Below, one piece after another: positions 17,814 through 26,920 of a stretch of 64,000 nt of DNA (position 1 is the stretch's first letter; each line of letters opens with the position of its first letter). Below the pieces are notes generated by a model. It worked only from the letters and a program-made list of their open reading frames with translations, searched no databases and was not told the DNA's origin. Made by a program: the position numbers and the translations under genes. Source of the stretch: Streptomyces sp. NRRL S-340. GTDB lineage: Bacteria; Actinomycetota; Actinomycetes; Streptomycetales; Streptomycetaceae. Where the stretch lies: positions 62,001-126,000 of the forward strand of contig NZ_JOIY01000003.1 of NCBI RefSeq assembly GCF_000720185.1, written 5' to 3'.

Positions 17814-18449
17814 GTGACCAAGATGAACCGCGAGACCGTCGTCGCCGAGGCGCTCGACCTGCTGGACGAGGTAGGGCTGGAAACCGTCAGCACCCGGCGG
17901 CTGGCCAAGCGCCTGGGCGTGGAGCAGCCGTCGCTCTACTACCACTTCAAGACCAAGAAGGACTTGCTGGCCGCGATGGCGGAGGCGGCCATGGCCCCGC
18001 ACTCCACCGCGCCGCTTCCCCAGCCCGGGGACGACTGGCATGCCTGGTTCCTGGACAACTCCCGAAGCTTCCGCCGAACCCTGCTGATGCGCCGTGACGG
18101 CGCCCGCCTGCACGCCGGCAGCACCCCGGTCGGCGACCTGGACCGCATCCGCCGCAAGATGGCCTTCCTCGTCGCCTCAGGCGTGCCCGAGCAGCATGCG
18201 CAGATGGCGATGCTGGCCTCCAGCCGCTTCACCGTCGGCTGCGTACTGGAGGAACAGGCCGACACCGACGCGCCGGACCCCGCAGGCCTGCCGGACGGCG
18301 TTCCCGCGCTCGATCACGAAGCAGCGTTCGAGGCGGGCCTCGCGCTCATCCTCGGCGGCCTCGACCAGCACACCACCGCCCCCGGCACCACGACCACGCG
18401 CTCGACCACGGCACCCTGCCCCGCTGGGTCACGGCCATCCGTCGGCTGA
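17814..18449 (+). CDS. TetR repressor close to class A tetracycline repressors
   Basis: The 211-aa protein starts at a GTG giving MTKMNRETVV, which lines up with the N-terminus of true TetR proteins. The helix-turn-helix is ALDLLDEVGLETVSTRRLAK followed by RLGVEQPSLYYHF. The ligand-binding half also keeps the TetR pattern (DDWHAWFLDNSRSFRRTLL, RRDGARLHAG, FTVGCVLEEQ), unlike most Streptomyces TetR-family proteins, which share only the DNA-binding part. It should bind the tetO-like sites between it and the divergent monooxygenase and release them on drug binding. No ribosome binding site is seen; the transcript may have a very short leader. Confidence 0.9.
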   Translation: MTKMNRETVVAEALDLLDEVGLETVSTRRLAKRLGVEQPSLYYHFKTKKDLLAAMAEAAMAPHSTAPLPQPGDDWHAWFLDNSRSFRRTLLMRRDGARLHAGSTPVGDLDRIRRKMAFLVASGVPEQHAQMAMLASSRFTVGCVLEEQADTDAPDPAGLPDGVPALDHEAAFEAGLALILGGLDQHTTAPGTTTTRSTTAPCPAGSRPSVG

Positions 18450-18796
18450 GCCCGCCTCCGACGTTGTCCGGCTGCTCGTCAGGCCGGGGCTGCTCGTGGA
18501 AGCGCCGTGGAGAATCTCAGGCTCCCGATCTTCGTTCCTGGTGACAGAAAGACTGCTCAATGAGCGTCTGTGCCAAGTCGGATGCCTCGTTGGTGACAAC
18601 CGGGCCGCTTCGGCCGTCCCGGTTCACCAGCTCAGCCGGTACCGCTGGTGACAGCTCCTGAGCTTCGGCACAGCGGCTCCGGGCAGGTGCGGTCAACCTT
18701 CCCCGGCTCTTCGCCGTCGATCACTGTGGGACCCGGCGGGGCGTGCGAGGCCATGACCCCGCGGAGTCCGCACGCGCGTCGAACACGGGGGAACGA
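18450..18796. other. Intergenic stretch with a possible gene remnant on the minus strand
   Basis: A minus-strand reading frame from about 18682 to a TGA near 18526 encodes a coding-like peptide (ELSPAVPAELVNRDGRSG, then NEASDLAQTLIEQSF). It has no start signal and changes frame upstream, so it may be the end of a decayed gene. I do not recognise it. The right end holds the ribosome binding site GGGGGAACGA for the next gene. Confidence 0.3.
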
Positions 18797-19831
18797 ATGC
18801 TGCGGATACATTTCACGGACGCCGACTACGCGGCCGTCCGGCTGCGTGAGGGCCCGGATGCCATGTGGGAAGTCCTGCTGAGTCTCCACGTCCTGCAACA
18901 GACGGACGAGACCGAGGAGTTCGCGCACTGGCGGGCGACGGTCGCCCGAGAACTCGACCCGGTGGCCGCCGGGGGCCTCTTCCCGCTCACACCGCCGGTC
19001 GGTTACTCGCCCGACTTCCTCACGCCGACCGGGGCCGAGGGATTCGAACCGGGCCTGGAACAGGTGCTGGCGACACCGTCCCGGCGCATGGTGCGCGAAC
19101 TCGGCCGGCTCCGTCCCCCGCGCGCGTCGGCACCGTACGTACGAAGTCTCGCCGCCGCGGAGGCCAAGCCGCTCCGGCTCCTGGGACACGCCCTGCACCA
19201 CTACCACGAAACGGCCCTCCGGCCCTACTGGCCGCACATCCGGCAGTGCGTCGGCGCGCAGTCCGCGCTCCGGTCACGGGTGCGCGAGGAGGGCGGGGTC
19301 CGAGAACTGCTGGGCGGCATCCACCCGGCCGTCCGTCTGCACGGCGACGTGCTCCGGGTGCCGTATCCCGGACCCGACCGCGATGTCCACCTCGGCGGAC
19401 GGGGACTGCTGCTGATCCCGTCCTTCTTCTGCCGCGGGCGGCCCATCTGCCTGCGCGATCCGGAGCTGCCCCCGGTCCTTGTCCACCCCTTCGAACGCGA
19501 GGCGGGCTGGCGCGTGCCGACGCGCGGCGACGGCCGGCTGCCCACCCGTGCCCAACTCGCCGCGCTCACCGCCCTGCTGGGGCGCACGCGCACCCGCGCC
19601 CTGGCAGAGATCGGCTCGGGGTGCACCACGGGCGAGCTGGCCCGGCGGCTGCGCGTCTCCGCGGCGGCCGCCAGTGAGCACGCCACCGCGCTGCGCCGGG
19701 CGGGCCTGGTGTCGACGGTGCGCAGCGGGCGCACCGCTCAGCACGCGCTCACGGTGCTCGGGGAAGACCTGCTGCACCAGAGGCACCGGCCGTCGCACCC
19801 GCGCGACCCTTCGGCCACAGCCGAAACGTGA
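18797..19831 (+). CDS. Winged-helix (ArsR-type) transcriptional regulator with N-terminal extension
   Basis: This 344-aa protein starts at the ATG at 18797 behind GGGGGAACGA. Residues 1 to about 255 form a mostly helical domain of the DUF5937 type (RIHFTDADYAAVRL at the start) of unknown role. The last 90 residues are a winged helix: ALAEIGSGCTTGELARRL, then VSAAAASEHATALRRAGLV and a TVRSGRTAQHALT wing, as in ArsR-family proteins. No metal-binding Cys pair of classical ArsR sensors is visible. The architecture is common in Streptomyces as a single-gene regulator; the target is unknown. Confidence 0.85.
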   Translation: MLRIHFTDADYAAVRLREGPDAMWEVLLSLHVLQQTDETEEFAHWRATVARELDPVAAGGLFPLTPPVGYSPDFLTPTGAEGFEPGLEQVLATPSRRMVRELGRLRPPRASAPYVRSLAAAEAKPLRLLGHALHHYHETALRPYWPHIRQCVGAQSALRSRVREEGGVRELLGGIHPAVRLHGDVLRVPYPGPDRDVHLGGRGLLLIPSFFCRGRPICLRDPELPPVLVHPFEREAGWRVPTRGDGRLPTRAQLAALTALLGRTRTRALAEIGSGCTTGELARRLRVSAAAASEHATALRRAGLVSTVRSGRTAQHALTVLGEDLLHQRHRPSHPRDPSATAET

Positions 19832-19921
19832 GCAGGCGGGTTGAGCGGCCGTCGTCGTGCCGGGACAGTGACCCCGGGGCTGTCCTGACGAGACGGGACA
19901 GCGTGTCGTACGGGGGGTTCC

Positions 19922-22900
19922 ATGCACGTGGCCGTCATACGTGCCGGCCGGGTCTGTGCGGCGGTGCTCGCCGCGCTGGCCTCGGTCCTCGTCGCCGGAG
20001 CAGGGCAGGCGGCAGCGGATGACCTTCCGCCGCTGCCGTTGGGCAACAACTGCAACGTGGTCAGTGAGACCCTGGCCGGTCCCGGCACCATGGACTTCAG
20101 ACCCACCGCCCTGCAACCGACACGCATCGAGGCGCCCGGCGGCACGGCCAAGACGAGCATGACGGGCACCCGCACCGAAAGCGTGACGACCACGGCCACG
20201 ATCAGCGTGAGCGCCAAGCTCTCGGCCGCCGAGTTCGAGGCGTCGGTCTCGACCGGGCACACGGCCCAGGAGAGCCTCACCTACGGGACCGAGGTCCAGC
20301 AGAACGTCTCCGTGCGGCCGGGCCAGTACGCCTTGGTCTCCTACGGCGTCTACTTCTGGAAGACCCTGTACGCGCGGACGTACACGATCCCCGGGTGCAA
20401 CAAGGACTCCACCTTCGTTCCCTGGTTCGCCGACTACTCTTACATGCTGGTCCCGATGTACGCCGGCTGGAGGGTCGAGTACTTCCCGCCGGGCGGCGGG
20501 AGCGGCAGCGGCGGCAACCCGCCCGGTCCTGTCACCGTGCCGACCAAGCCCCAGCTCGTGACGTCGGTGTACGGGCTGGCCGACGGCACCGTGCTCAGCA
20601 CCAACGACACCCACCGCGTCTACAAGATGGCCGGCGGCGCCCCGATCTGGCAGTCCACCTGCGACGGCGGCCTGTGCCCCGACGCCAGGCCCACCACTCA
20701 GGCGGTCATCGACGCCGGCCCCTCGACACCGTCGGACGGCGCCACCGTGCAGGACCAGCAAGGTCAGATCTTCAAGTTCGTCGGCGGCGCACCCATCCAC
20801 CTCGCGACCTGCGACGGCGTCGGCTGCGGCACCCCCGTCAAGGTCTCCACCTGGAGCGTGGCCGCGCTCGACCACATGCGGCCCGAGCCGTCGGACGGTG
20901 CCACCGCCCAGGACCAGCAGGGGCAGATCTTCAAGTTCGCCGGCGGCGCACCCATCCACATGGCCACCTGCGACGGCAGCGGCTGCGGCACCCCCGTGAA
21001 GCTGTCCACCTGGAGCATCTCGACGCTGGAGCACATGAGGTCCGTGCCCGCCGACGGTGCCACGGTGCAGGACCAGCAGGGGCAGATCTTCAAGTTCGCC
21101 GGCGGCGCACCCATCCACATGGCCACCTGCGACGGCAGCGGCTGCGGCAGCCCCGTGAAGGTGTCCACCTGGAGCGTGGCGACGCTCGACCACATGAATC
21201 CGGCACCGGTGGACGGTGCCACCGTGCAGGACCAGCAGGGGCAGATCTTCAAGTTCGCCGGCGGCGCACCCATCCACATGGCCACCTGCGACGGGGTCGG
21301 CTGCGGCAGCCCCGTGAAGGTGTCCACCTGGAGCATCTCCTCGCTGGAGCACATGCGGCCGTATCCCACGGACGGGACGACGATACGGGACCAGCAGGGG
21401 CAGATCTTCAAGTTCGCCGGCGGCGCACCCGTCCACCTCGCGACCTGCGACCCGGGCTGCGGTGCTCCGATCCCGGTGTCCACCTGGAGCATCTCCCATC
21501 TGGACCACATGCTGGCCGTACCGATGGACGGGACGACCGTGTCCACCGAGAACGGGACCGTCTACAAGTTCGCCGCCGGATACCCGTTCCGGCTGTCGGG
21601 CTGCTCCTCGGACTGCGGCTTCCCGGTGCCGGTCACCCAGTGGAGCGTGGACCACCGCGACCACATGGCCGGCACGCCGGTCGACGGCATCAGCCTCGTC
21701 GCGGCGGACACCGGCACGCTCTACCGGACGAGCGGCGGGTTCACCGACCCGGTGGGGCCGTGTCCGCAGACCGGCGGCTGCCAGTGGGCGCCGCGTGTCG
21801 ACCAGTCCTCGGTCGAGTTCCTCACCGACCCGAGTGCCAACCACGGACCGCTCTACGGCCAGCTCACCCGGTACGTCAACGGCAGCGGCGACCACTACAG
21901 CACCACCGGATCCGTGCCGCCCGGTTACCGCGCGGAGGGCGCGCTCGGCCAGCTCGACCTGGTGCAGGAGCCGGGCACGCACCCCCTGTACGCCTGCCAG
22001 AACGGCGCCGAGGAGTTCAGCTCGGTCCGGGACGACTGCGAGGGCTCGTCTCGCATCGGACTCCTCGGCCACCTCTACGACGCCCCTGCCCCCGACGGGG
22101 CGCCGATGCTCGCGGTGTACCGGTGCAAGGACGGCACGGCCGGAGAGCACTTCGACTCCACCGACCCGAAGTGCGAGGGCAAGGTCCAGGAGAGCCTGCT
22201 CGGCTACACCATCGGCTACGGAGCGCTGACCCGGTACGTGCACCAGGGCGCGCCCAGCGACCACTGGACCACGACCCGGGCGGCCGGGGCCGGTTACCGC
22301 CCCGAGATCGCCATGGGCATGGTGTCGCTGGTGGGCGGCCCCGGTACCCGGGCCCTGTACAGCTGCCGCAGCGGGAGCGACGAGTTCACCTCGCTCCAGG
22401 CCGACTGCGAGGGCGCGGCGAAACTCGCCGAAGTCGGCTGGGCCTGGGATGCTCCGGTCGCCGGTGTGCCGAGCCTGCCGCTGTACCGCTGCCGTATCGC
22501 GGGCGGCGAGCACTTCCTCTCGCACGACCCGAACTGCGAGGGCATGCAGAAAGAGACCCTGCTCGGGTACGTCGTGGCGCGGGCCGCCGTCACCCGCAGC
22601 ACCCGGGGCACCGACCATGCCGAGGGCACGGCGGGCCTGTCCGCCGGATACCGGGCCGAAGCCGTGCACGGCTACCTCTCCCTGGTCGCCGAGCCGGGCA
22701 CCAGGGCGCTGTACCAGTGCCGCGCGGGCGGCGACGACTTCACCTCGCTCGACTCCGGGTGCGAGGGCCAGACCGTGCAGGGGACCCTGGGTTACCTCTG
22801 GAGCCAGCCGCCCGCCGGCCGGCCCAGCACACCGGTCTACCGCTGCAACACCGGCGGCGGGGACCACTTCGACTCCCTGCGCGAGGACTGCGAGGGACAG

Positions 22901-22942
22901 CACGCCGAAGGGCTCCAGGGCTACCTGCTGACCAGGCCCTGA
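19922..22942 (+). CDS. Secreted repeat protein with a possible beta-pore N-terminal domain
   Basis: The 1006-aa product begins with a Sec signal peptide ending AGQAAAD near residue 32. Residues 80-160 are Ser/Thr-rich with strict alternation of polar and nonpolar residues (TESVTTTATISVSAKLSAAE, then VSVRPGQYALVSYG). This pattern is typical of the stem of aerolysin-type proteins; it is an inference, not a motif match. Residues 270-590 contain about six units of 53 residues, each with GxIFKFxGGAPxHxATCDGxGC and STWSxxxLDHM. The last 360 residues hold Cys-containing units (LYxCRxGxxxFxSxxxxCEG...LGYxW) of the DUF5648 sort, also present at the end of the next gene. No catalytic site is visible; surface binding or toxin-like activity is possible. 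Confidence 0.8.
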   Translation: MHVAVIRAGRVCAAVLAALASVLVAGAGQAAADDLPPLPLGNNCNVVSETLAGPGTMDFRPTALQPTRIEAPGGTAKTSMTGTRTESVTTTATISVSAKLSAAEFEASVSTGHTAQESLTYGTEVQQNVSVRPGQYALVSYGVYFWKTLYARTYTIPGCNKDSTFVPWFADYSYMLVPMYAGWRVEYFPPGGGSGSGGNPPGPVTVPTKPQLVTSVYGLADGTVLSTNDTHRVYKMAGGAPIWQSTCDGGLCPDARPTTQAVIDAGPSTPSDGATVQDQQGQIFKFVGGAPIHLATCDGVGCGTPVKVSTWSVAALDHMRPEPSDGATAQDQQGQIFKFAGGAPIHMATCDGSGCGTPVKLSTWSISTLEHMRSVPADGATVQDQQGQIFKFAGGAPIHMATCDGSGCGSPVKVSTWSVATLDHMNPAPVDGATVQDQQGQIFKFAGGAPIHMATCDGVGCGSPVKVSTWSISSLEHMRPYPTDGTTIRDQQGQIFKFAGGAPVHLATCDPGCGAPIPVSTWSISHLDHMLAVPMDGTTVSTENGTVYKFAAGYPFRLSGCSSDCGFPVPVTQWSVDHRDHMAGTPVDGISLVAADTGTLYRTSGGFTDPVGPCPQTGGCQWAPRVDQSSVEFLTDPSANHGPLYGQLTRYVNGSGDHYSTTGSVPPGYRAEGALGQLDLVQEPGTHPLYACQNGAEEFSSVRDDCEGSSRIGLLGHLYDAPAPDGAPMLAVYRCKDGTAGEHFDSTDPKCEGKVQESLLGYTIGYGALTRYVHQGAPSDHWTTTRAAGAGYRPEIAMGMVSLVGGPGTRALYSCRSGSDEFTSLQADCEGAAKLAEVGWAWDAPVAGVPSLPLYRCRIAGGEHFLSHDPNCEGMQKETLLGYVVARAAVTRSTRGTDHAEGTAGLSAGYRAEAVHGYLSLVAEPGTRALYQCRAGGDDFTSLDSGCEGQTVQGTLGYLWSQPPAGRPSTPVYRCNTGGGDHFDSLREDCEGQHAEGLQGYLLTRP
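20738..21690 (+). repeat. 159-bp tandem repeats inside the secreted protein gene
   Basis: In-frame units start at 20738, 20897, 21056, 21215 and 21374, spaced exactly 159 bp, with one or two degenerate units after them. Middle units are almost identical in DNA (CAGGACCAGCAGGGGCAGAT recurs), which shows recent duplication or gene conversion. Copy number may vary between strains. Confidence 0.9.
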
Positions 22943-23023
22943 CCCCTCCGGCCGACCTCCTCCCCTCCCGCGACCGGGACCGACACCTGCACCGACCACC
23001 CGTCGTACGGCAAGGAGACCGTC

Positions 23024-24625
23024 ATGAGAAGCGGGGCACGCGCCCGGTGGACCTGGCCGGCCGTTCTGTGCGCCCTCGTCCTGCTGCTCTTCCCCGGCAC
23101 CGGGACGGCGGCGGCCGGGCCGCACTCCCTTCCGGCGGCGCTCGCCTATCCCGAGCGCGGCGACTACCGGATCAAGGCCGTCCAGCCCGACGACTGGCCG
23201 GACAAGGACGAGATCGCCGGCAACAACACCGGTGGCGTCGCCATGAACCTGGTCTGGGCGCAGTGGCAGCCCACTGTGCAGTCGCCGCCGTGCTCCACCG
23301 GCCAACAGCCGTACGACGGCCAGTGCTTCACCGTGCCCGCGCACCTGGACGATGACATCCGGGCCTGGACCGAACGCGGTCTCGTCGTCACCGGCGTCGT
23401 CTACGGAACACCGTCCTGGGCCCGGACGGGCAGGACGTGTGTGCCCTCCGCACCGGGCATGGAGATCTTCTGCGCCCCGGACCGCGCGAGCGACTACGCC
23501 CGTTTCGCCGGCATGCTGGCCCAGCGGTACGACGGACTGCACGGCCACGGCCGTGTCGCCGACTTCGTCATCGGCAACGAGGTCAACACCAACACCTGGT
23601 TCAACATCGGCTGCGGCCACGGCACGGCGTGCGACACCACCGCGTGGCTCGACGAGATCGCCGCACTCTACGACGCCGCCTACGACCGGGTCGGCGCCGA
23701 ACAGCCCACCGCCCGCACCTATCTGTCGCTCGACCACTCCTTCGGCACCGCGCTGGACGCCCCCGCCGCAGCGGAACCCGTCCTGTCCGGCATGACCGTG
23801 CTGCGCGGCCTGGCCGCCCGCGCCGGAACCCGCCGCTGGCGGGTGGCCATGCACCCCTACCCCCGTGACCTGCGCAGTCCCGTGTTCGGGCCCGACGACA
23901 CGCCTTACGTCACGTACGGGACGCTCGGTCACCTCGTGGGCTGGCTGCACCAGAACTTCCCGGCGAACACCGAGGCCTGGTCGGACGTGCAGCTGACCGA
24001 GAGCGGCATCACCTCGGCGGGATCCTCCTCGCCGGAGCGGCAGGCGCAGGCCGTGTGCGACTCCTTCCGGGACGTGCTCGGCACGCCCGGTATCACCAAC
24101 TACGTCTACCACCGCATGCTCGACAACCCCACGGAGACCGCTGCCGGACTCGCCCTCGGGCTGCGGGCCGCCGACGGCAGCGCGAAGCCCGCGTGGCGGA
24201 CCTGGGCCCTGGCCAACCGCGCGGACCTCACGCCCGCCCAGTTGTCCTGCGGCTTCGAGAACCTGCCGTACACGCGCCTGGTCCGCGCCCACTCCCCCAC
24301 CCGCGGCCACTGGGCCTCCACCCGCGGACTTCCCGCCGGGTTCACCGCCGAGAACGCCTGGCGGCTGCTGCGCCACGAGGCGTCCAGTACCCGTCCGCTG
24401 TTCGAGTGCCGGGTCGGCGGGCACAACATGATCAGCACGGAGCCCGGCTGCGAGGGCCAGGAGCCGCTCGGCCCGGTCGGATTCGCCGCAACCGCTCCCG
24501 CGCCGGGCACCGTCGCGCTCTACCGGTGCCGCGTCCCGTCCTCCGGGGACCACTTCGTCTCCGAGCAGCCCGCCTGCGAGGGCCAGCAGACCGAGGGCCT
24601 GCTCGGATACGCCTGGCGGACCTGA
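23024..24625 (+). CDS. Secreted glycoside-hydrolase-like protein (DUF5722 type)
   Basis: This 533-aa protein has a signal peptide ending GTAAAG near residue 32. Residues 45-410 read as a TIM-barrel domain of the DUF5722 type. [12 protein letters not shown] places a candidate acid/base Glu at residue 186, and QLTESGITS places a candidate nucleophile Glu at residue 326, spaced as in clan GH-A enzymes. Residues 415-533 carry two Cys-containing units ([11 protein letters not shown]...CEG and [13 protein letters not shown]...CEG) of the same kind as the preceding protein. The gene follows after 81 bp with its own AAGGAG-like site, so the two are probably co-expressed and act on the same extracellular target. 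The polysaccharide is unknown. Confidence 0.82.
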   Translation: MRSGARARWTWPAVLCALVLLLFPGTGTAAAGPHSLPAALAYPERGDYRIKAVQPDDWPDKDEIAGNNTGGVAMNLVWAQWQPTVQSPPCSTGQQPYDGQCFTVPAHLDDDIRAWTERGLVVTGVVYGTPSWARTGRTCVPSAPGMEIFCAPDRASDYARFAGMLAQRYDGLHGHGRVADFVIGNEVNTNTWFNIGCGHGTACDTTAWLDEIAALYDAAYDRVGAEQPTARTYLSLDHSFGTALDAPAAAEPVLSGMTVLRGLAARAGTRRWRVAMHPYPRDLRSPVFGPDDTPYVTYGTLGHLVGWLHQNFPANTEAWSDVQLTESGITSAGSSSPERQAQAVCDSFRDVLGTPGITNYVYHRMLDNPTETAAGLALGLRAADGSAKPAWRTWALANRADLTPAQLSCGFENLPYTRLVRAHSPTRGHWASTRGLPAGFTAENAWRLLRHEASSTRPLFECRVGGHNMISTEPGCEGQEPLGPVGFAATAPAPGTVALYRCRVPSSGDHFVSEQPACEGQQTEGLLGYAWRT

Positions 24626-24912
24626 CAGGCGGTGGGGGTGGTGTCCAGTGCGCGCCGGAAGTGCGGGCGCAGGTCGGCTGTCGCCGGAGAAGGACGGCAC
24701 CGCACCGGCTGACGAGCTTCTTCCTGCCCCTGCCCACGAATGTTCTTCTCGAGCGGTGAGAGCGCTGCGTTCGGCAGGAGAGAGCGATGTCGCCGTGCCG
24801 TCCACGGCGGCGGCCGGCCGGGAAGCCTGTCGCATGCGACGGGCCAGGGCTGGGTGACCATGGTGTCGGAATCCTGCCGGACAGAACCCTGGATCGTTGG
24901 TTGGCTGACCGC

Positions 24913-25731
24913 ATGATCAGAGCGCAGACGGACAAGGCCCTCCTCTTCCGTTCCCTCCACGATTGCGCGAGCCCCCTCGCGCTCGCCAACGCCTGGGACG
25001 TCGCCAGTGCACGTGTCATCGAGGCCGCAGGGGCTCCCGCGATCGCCACCACCAGTGCCGGGATCGCCTGGTCACTCGGTCATCCGGATGGGGAGAACTC
25101 CTCTGTCGACCATGTGGTGGAACTGATCGCCCGTATCGTGGCGGCGGTCGGGACACCGGTCACCGCGGACATCGAGGGCGGGTACGGACAGGACGCGGCC
25201 GGTGCCGGTGAGACCGTCGCACGGGTGCTGGAAGCAGGCGCGGCAGGCGTCAACATCGAGGACGGCGCCCGGCCTCCGGCCGAGTTCAGGGCACGGCTGG
25301 CGGCGGCCCGACGCGCGGCCGAGCGAGCAGGTGTGCCCCTCTTCCTCAACGCCCGCACCGACACCTACCTGTTCGGCCTCGGCGACCCCGCCACCCGGTT
25401 GAAGGACACCCTGGAACGCGCACGGGGGTACGTGGAGGCGGGCGCCGACGGCATCTTCGTGCCCGGGGTCACCGATCCCGCCACCATCGCGGAACTGGCT
25501 GCGGGCATCTCCGTACCGCTGAACATCATGGCCGGCCCCGGCGCGCCGGATGTCGCCGAGCTGGGCCGCCTCGGCGTCGCCCGCGTCAGCCTCGGCTCAG
25601 GCGTCGCCCAGGCCGCCTACGCGGCCACGCGTCTGACCGCGCAGCAGCTGTACGGCACCGGTGACTACCACCCGCTCACCGACGCCCTCCCCTTCTCTGA
25701 ACTCAACGGCTTGTTCCTCGGCCACCACTGA
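24913..25731 (+). CDS. Isocitrate lyase/PEP mutase family enzyme
   Basis: The 272-aa protein is a single TIM barrel of the PEP mutase/isocitrate lyase superfamily, which forms or breaks C-C or P-C bonds next to a carboxylate using Mg2+. Recognisable elements are NAWDVASARVIEAAG, TTSAGIAWSLG, the metal-binding TADIEGGYG, GVNIEDG and LNARTDTYLFG. The KKCGH motif of true isocitrate lyase is absent, so it is more like 2-methylisocitrate lyase-like, oxaloacetate-decarboxylase or uncharacterised actinobacterial members. The ATG at 24913 is the first in frame where homology begins; its ribosome binding site is weak. It stands alone, so no pathway can be assigned. Confidence 0.85.
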   Translation: MIRAQTDKALLFRSLHDCASPLALANAWDVASARVIEAAGAPAIATTSAGIAWSLGHPDGENSSVDHVVELIARIVAAVGTPVTADIEGGYGQDAAGAGETVARVLEAGAAGVNIEDGARPPAEFRARLAAARRAAERAGVPLFLNARTDTYLFGLGDPATRLKDTLERARGYVEAGADGIFVPGVTDPATIAELAAGISVPLNIMAGPGAPDVAELGRLGVARVSLGSGVAQAAYAATRLTAQQLYGTGDYHPLTDALPFSELNGLFLGHH

Positions 25732-25879
25732 CCACAGGGCTCGAACCCTTCGAGAGGGCGCGCCGGCACCGTGGACGGCCGAAGCGCGGGGGAAGGCACG
25801 TGAGCCTCACGCCATCGCGGCGGATCGCGACGCCATGACCGCCTGGGTGACGCGGGCCGTCGGCTCATGCCGGAGCAGA

Positions 25880-26090
25880 CTGAGCCCGGATCCCGTACCG
25901 TGTGCGATCAGCCGAACGGACCCGCTCGTCGGGTGACAGAGCTGCGGTCCGGCGAGGAGGATGCGCCTGCGCAGCAGGCCGAAGCCGGCCCGGCCGTGCA
26001 TCTGGCCCTTGAGCATGTCGATCCGGTGGACGTGGCCTTCGACGACGGCGGAGTTCCAGGTCGATGTGAGACCGGCGACGTGCGGTGTTG
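25880..26090 (-). pseudogene. C-terminal remnant of an ISL3-family transposase
   Basis: The minus-strand frame encodes LTSTWNSAVVEGHVHRIDML, then KGQMHGRAGFGLLRRRILLA. This is the conserved C-terminal block of ISL3 (IS204/IS1001/IS1165) transposases, with the W-S-x-x-x-V-E-G-x-V-x-R-x-K-x-x-K-R-x-M-x-G-R-A pattern and the catalytic Glu. Only this end survives; upstream sequence changes frame and runs into the TetR gene, and no terminal inverted repeat can be seen. Exact borders are approximate. Confidence 0.75.
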
Positions 26091-26205
26091 CGGAGCCGCG
26101 TGGACCGGCCAAGGGCCGGACGGCGAGCGGGCCGTGCGCGCCGGCGAGCACCTCCCGGTGCCGCGCCGTCGCGGCCGAGGGCTGTTCGCGGGCACCTGGC
26201 TGAGG

Positions 26206-26772
26206 TCACAGCAGCCGGTCGACCAGCCCGTCGACGTACTCCGGGGTGAGCGGGACCATACCGAACAGGACGCGGATGTACATCGGGGCCAGGATGTGGT
26301 CCAGCACGTCGAACACGTCGGGTGCGTGCTCGCCACGGTCGCGGGCGCGATCGAGCATGGACTGCAGCTGCCGGGTGCGTTCGGCGCGCAGGTCGGCGCC
26401 GGCCTGCAGTCCCTGCTGACCGCTGCTCGACAGGGCGACGGCCAGGTGCAGCACCGCCGGGCCGTCAGGTCCGGTGATCTCCCTGGCCACTTGGGCCGCG
26501 TAAGTGCGCAGGTCGCCGACGAGGCTCCCGGTGTCGGGCATCGGCGACTGCGCGTTGAGGCGAGTGAGCGCCACATCGGTGAGCAGGCTTTCCAGGCTGC
26601 CCCACCGACGGTAGATGCTGCTGTCGGCCACGCCTGCGCGGGCTGCGACCTCACCGACGGTGAAGTTGCCGTAGCCGCGCTCACTGATCAGGTCGGTGAC
26701 GGCCTGGTGCACCTGCGCGCCGACGCGTGCGCTGCGCCCGCCCGGCCGCCGGGCTCGCTGTCGCTCGTTCAT
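26206..26772 (-). CDS. TetR-family repressor of the adjacent MFS gene
   Basis: This 188-aa protein has the ATG at 26772 preceded by GGTGGAGGC. The helix-turn-helix is VTDLISERGYGNFTVGEVAA followed by RAGVADSSIYRRWGS. The C-terminal half (PEYVDGLVDRLL at the end) is of the TetR_C type found with multidrug exporters. It is divergent from an MFS exporter, and two inverted repeats in the gap are its likely operators, so the inferred role is local repression of exporter and self, relieved by the exported compound. Confidence 0.9.
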   Translation of the reverse strand: MNERQRARRPGGRSARVGAQVHQAVTDLISERGYGNFTVGEVAARAGVADSSIYRRWGSLESLLTDVALTRLNAQSPMPDTGSLVGDLRTYAAQVAREITGPDGPAVLHLAVALSSSGQQGLQAGADLRAERTRQLQSMLDRARDRGEHAPDVFDVLDHILAPMYIRVLFGMVPLTPEYVDGLVDRLL

Positions 26773-26783
26773 GCCTCCACCTT

Positions 26784-26853
26784 AACGCAGTCAACACTTG
26801 CGTTTATAAGGCGGTCTCCCTATAGTCGCCTAACGCAGTCACCGACTGCATTA
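26784..26853. promoter_or_regulatory. Promoter and two operators between tetR and MFS genes
   Basis: A plus-strand promoter TTGCGT (26798-26803), 17 bp, TATAGT (26821-26826) precedes the exporter. Operator 2 (26831-26853) has arms TAACGCAGTC and GACTGCATTA, 9 of 10 bases symmetrical around ACC, and covers the expected transcription start. Operator 1 (26784-26804) has arms AACGCA and TGCGTT around 9 bases and overlaps the -35 box. Both share AACGCAGTC, so one regulator probably binds both. Confidence 0.75.
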
Positions 26854-26920
26854 GAGCGCTCAAGCGTGTCGCCGCCTCCGTCGGCCGCGACCGGGCGCAA
26901 CGGACGATCGAGGGGATTCC

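Noticed and set aside
20738..21690. Regular repeats suggesting a CRISPR-like array
   Set aside because: Units are 159 bp, contiguous without spacers, in frame, and encode a protein repeat.
19274..24835. A 5.5-kb open frame on the minus strand (over 1850 codons)
   Set aside because: It lies opposite two convincing secreted-protein genes and is a by-product of high GC third positions; the translation is Gly/Arg/Val-rich low complexity with no domains.
24913..25731. True isocitrate lyase of the glyoxylate shunt
   Set aside because: Too short (272 aa) and lacks the KKCGH active-site motif.
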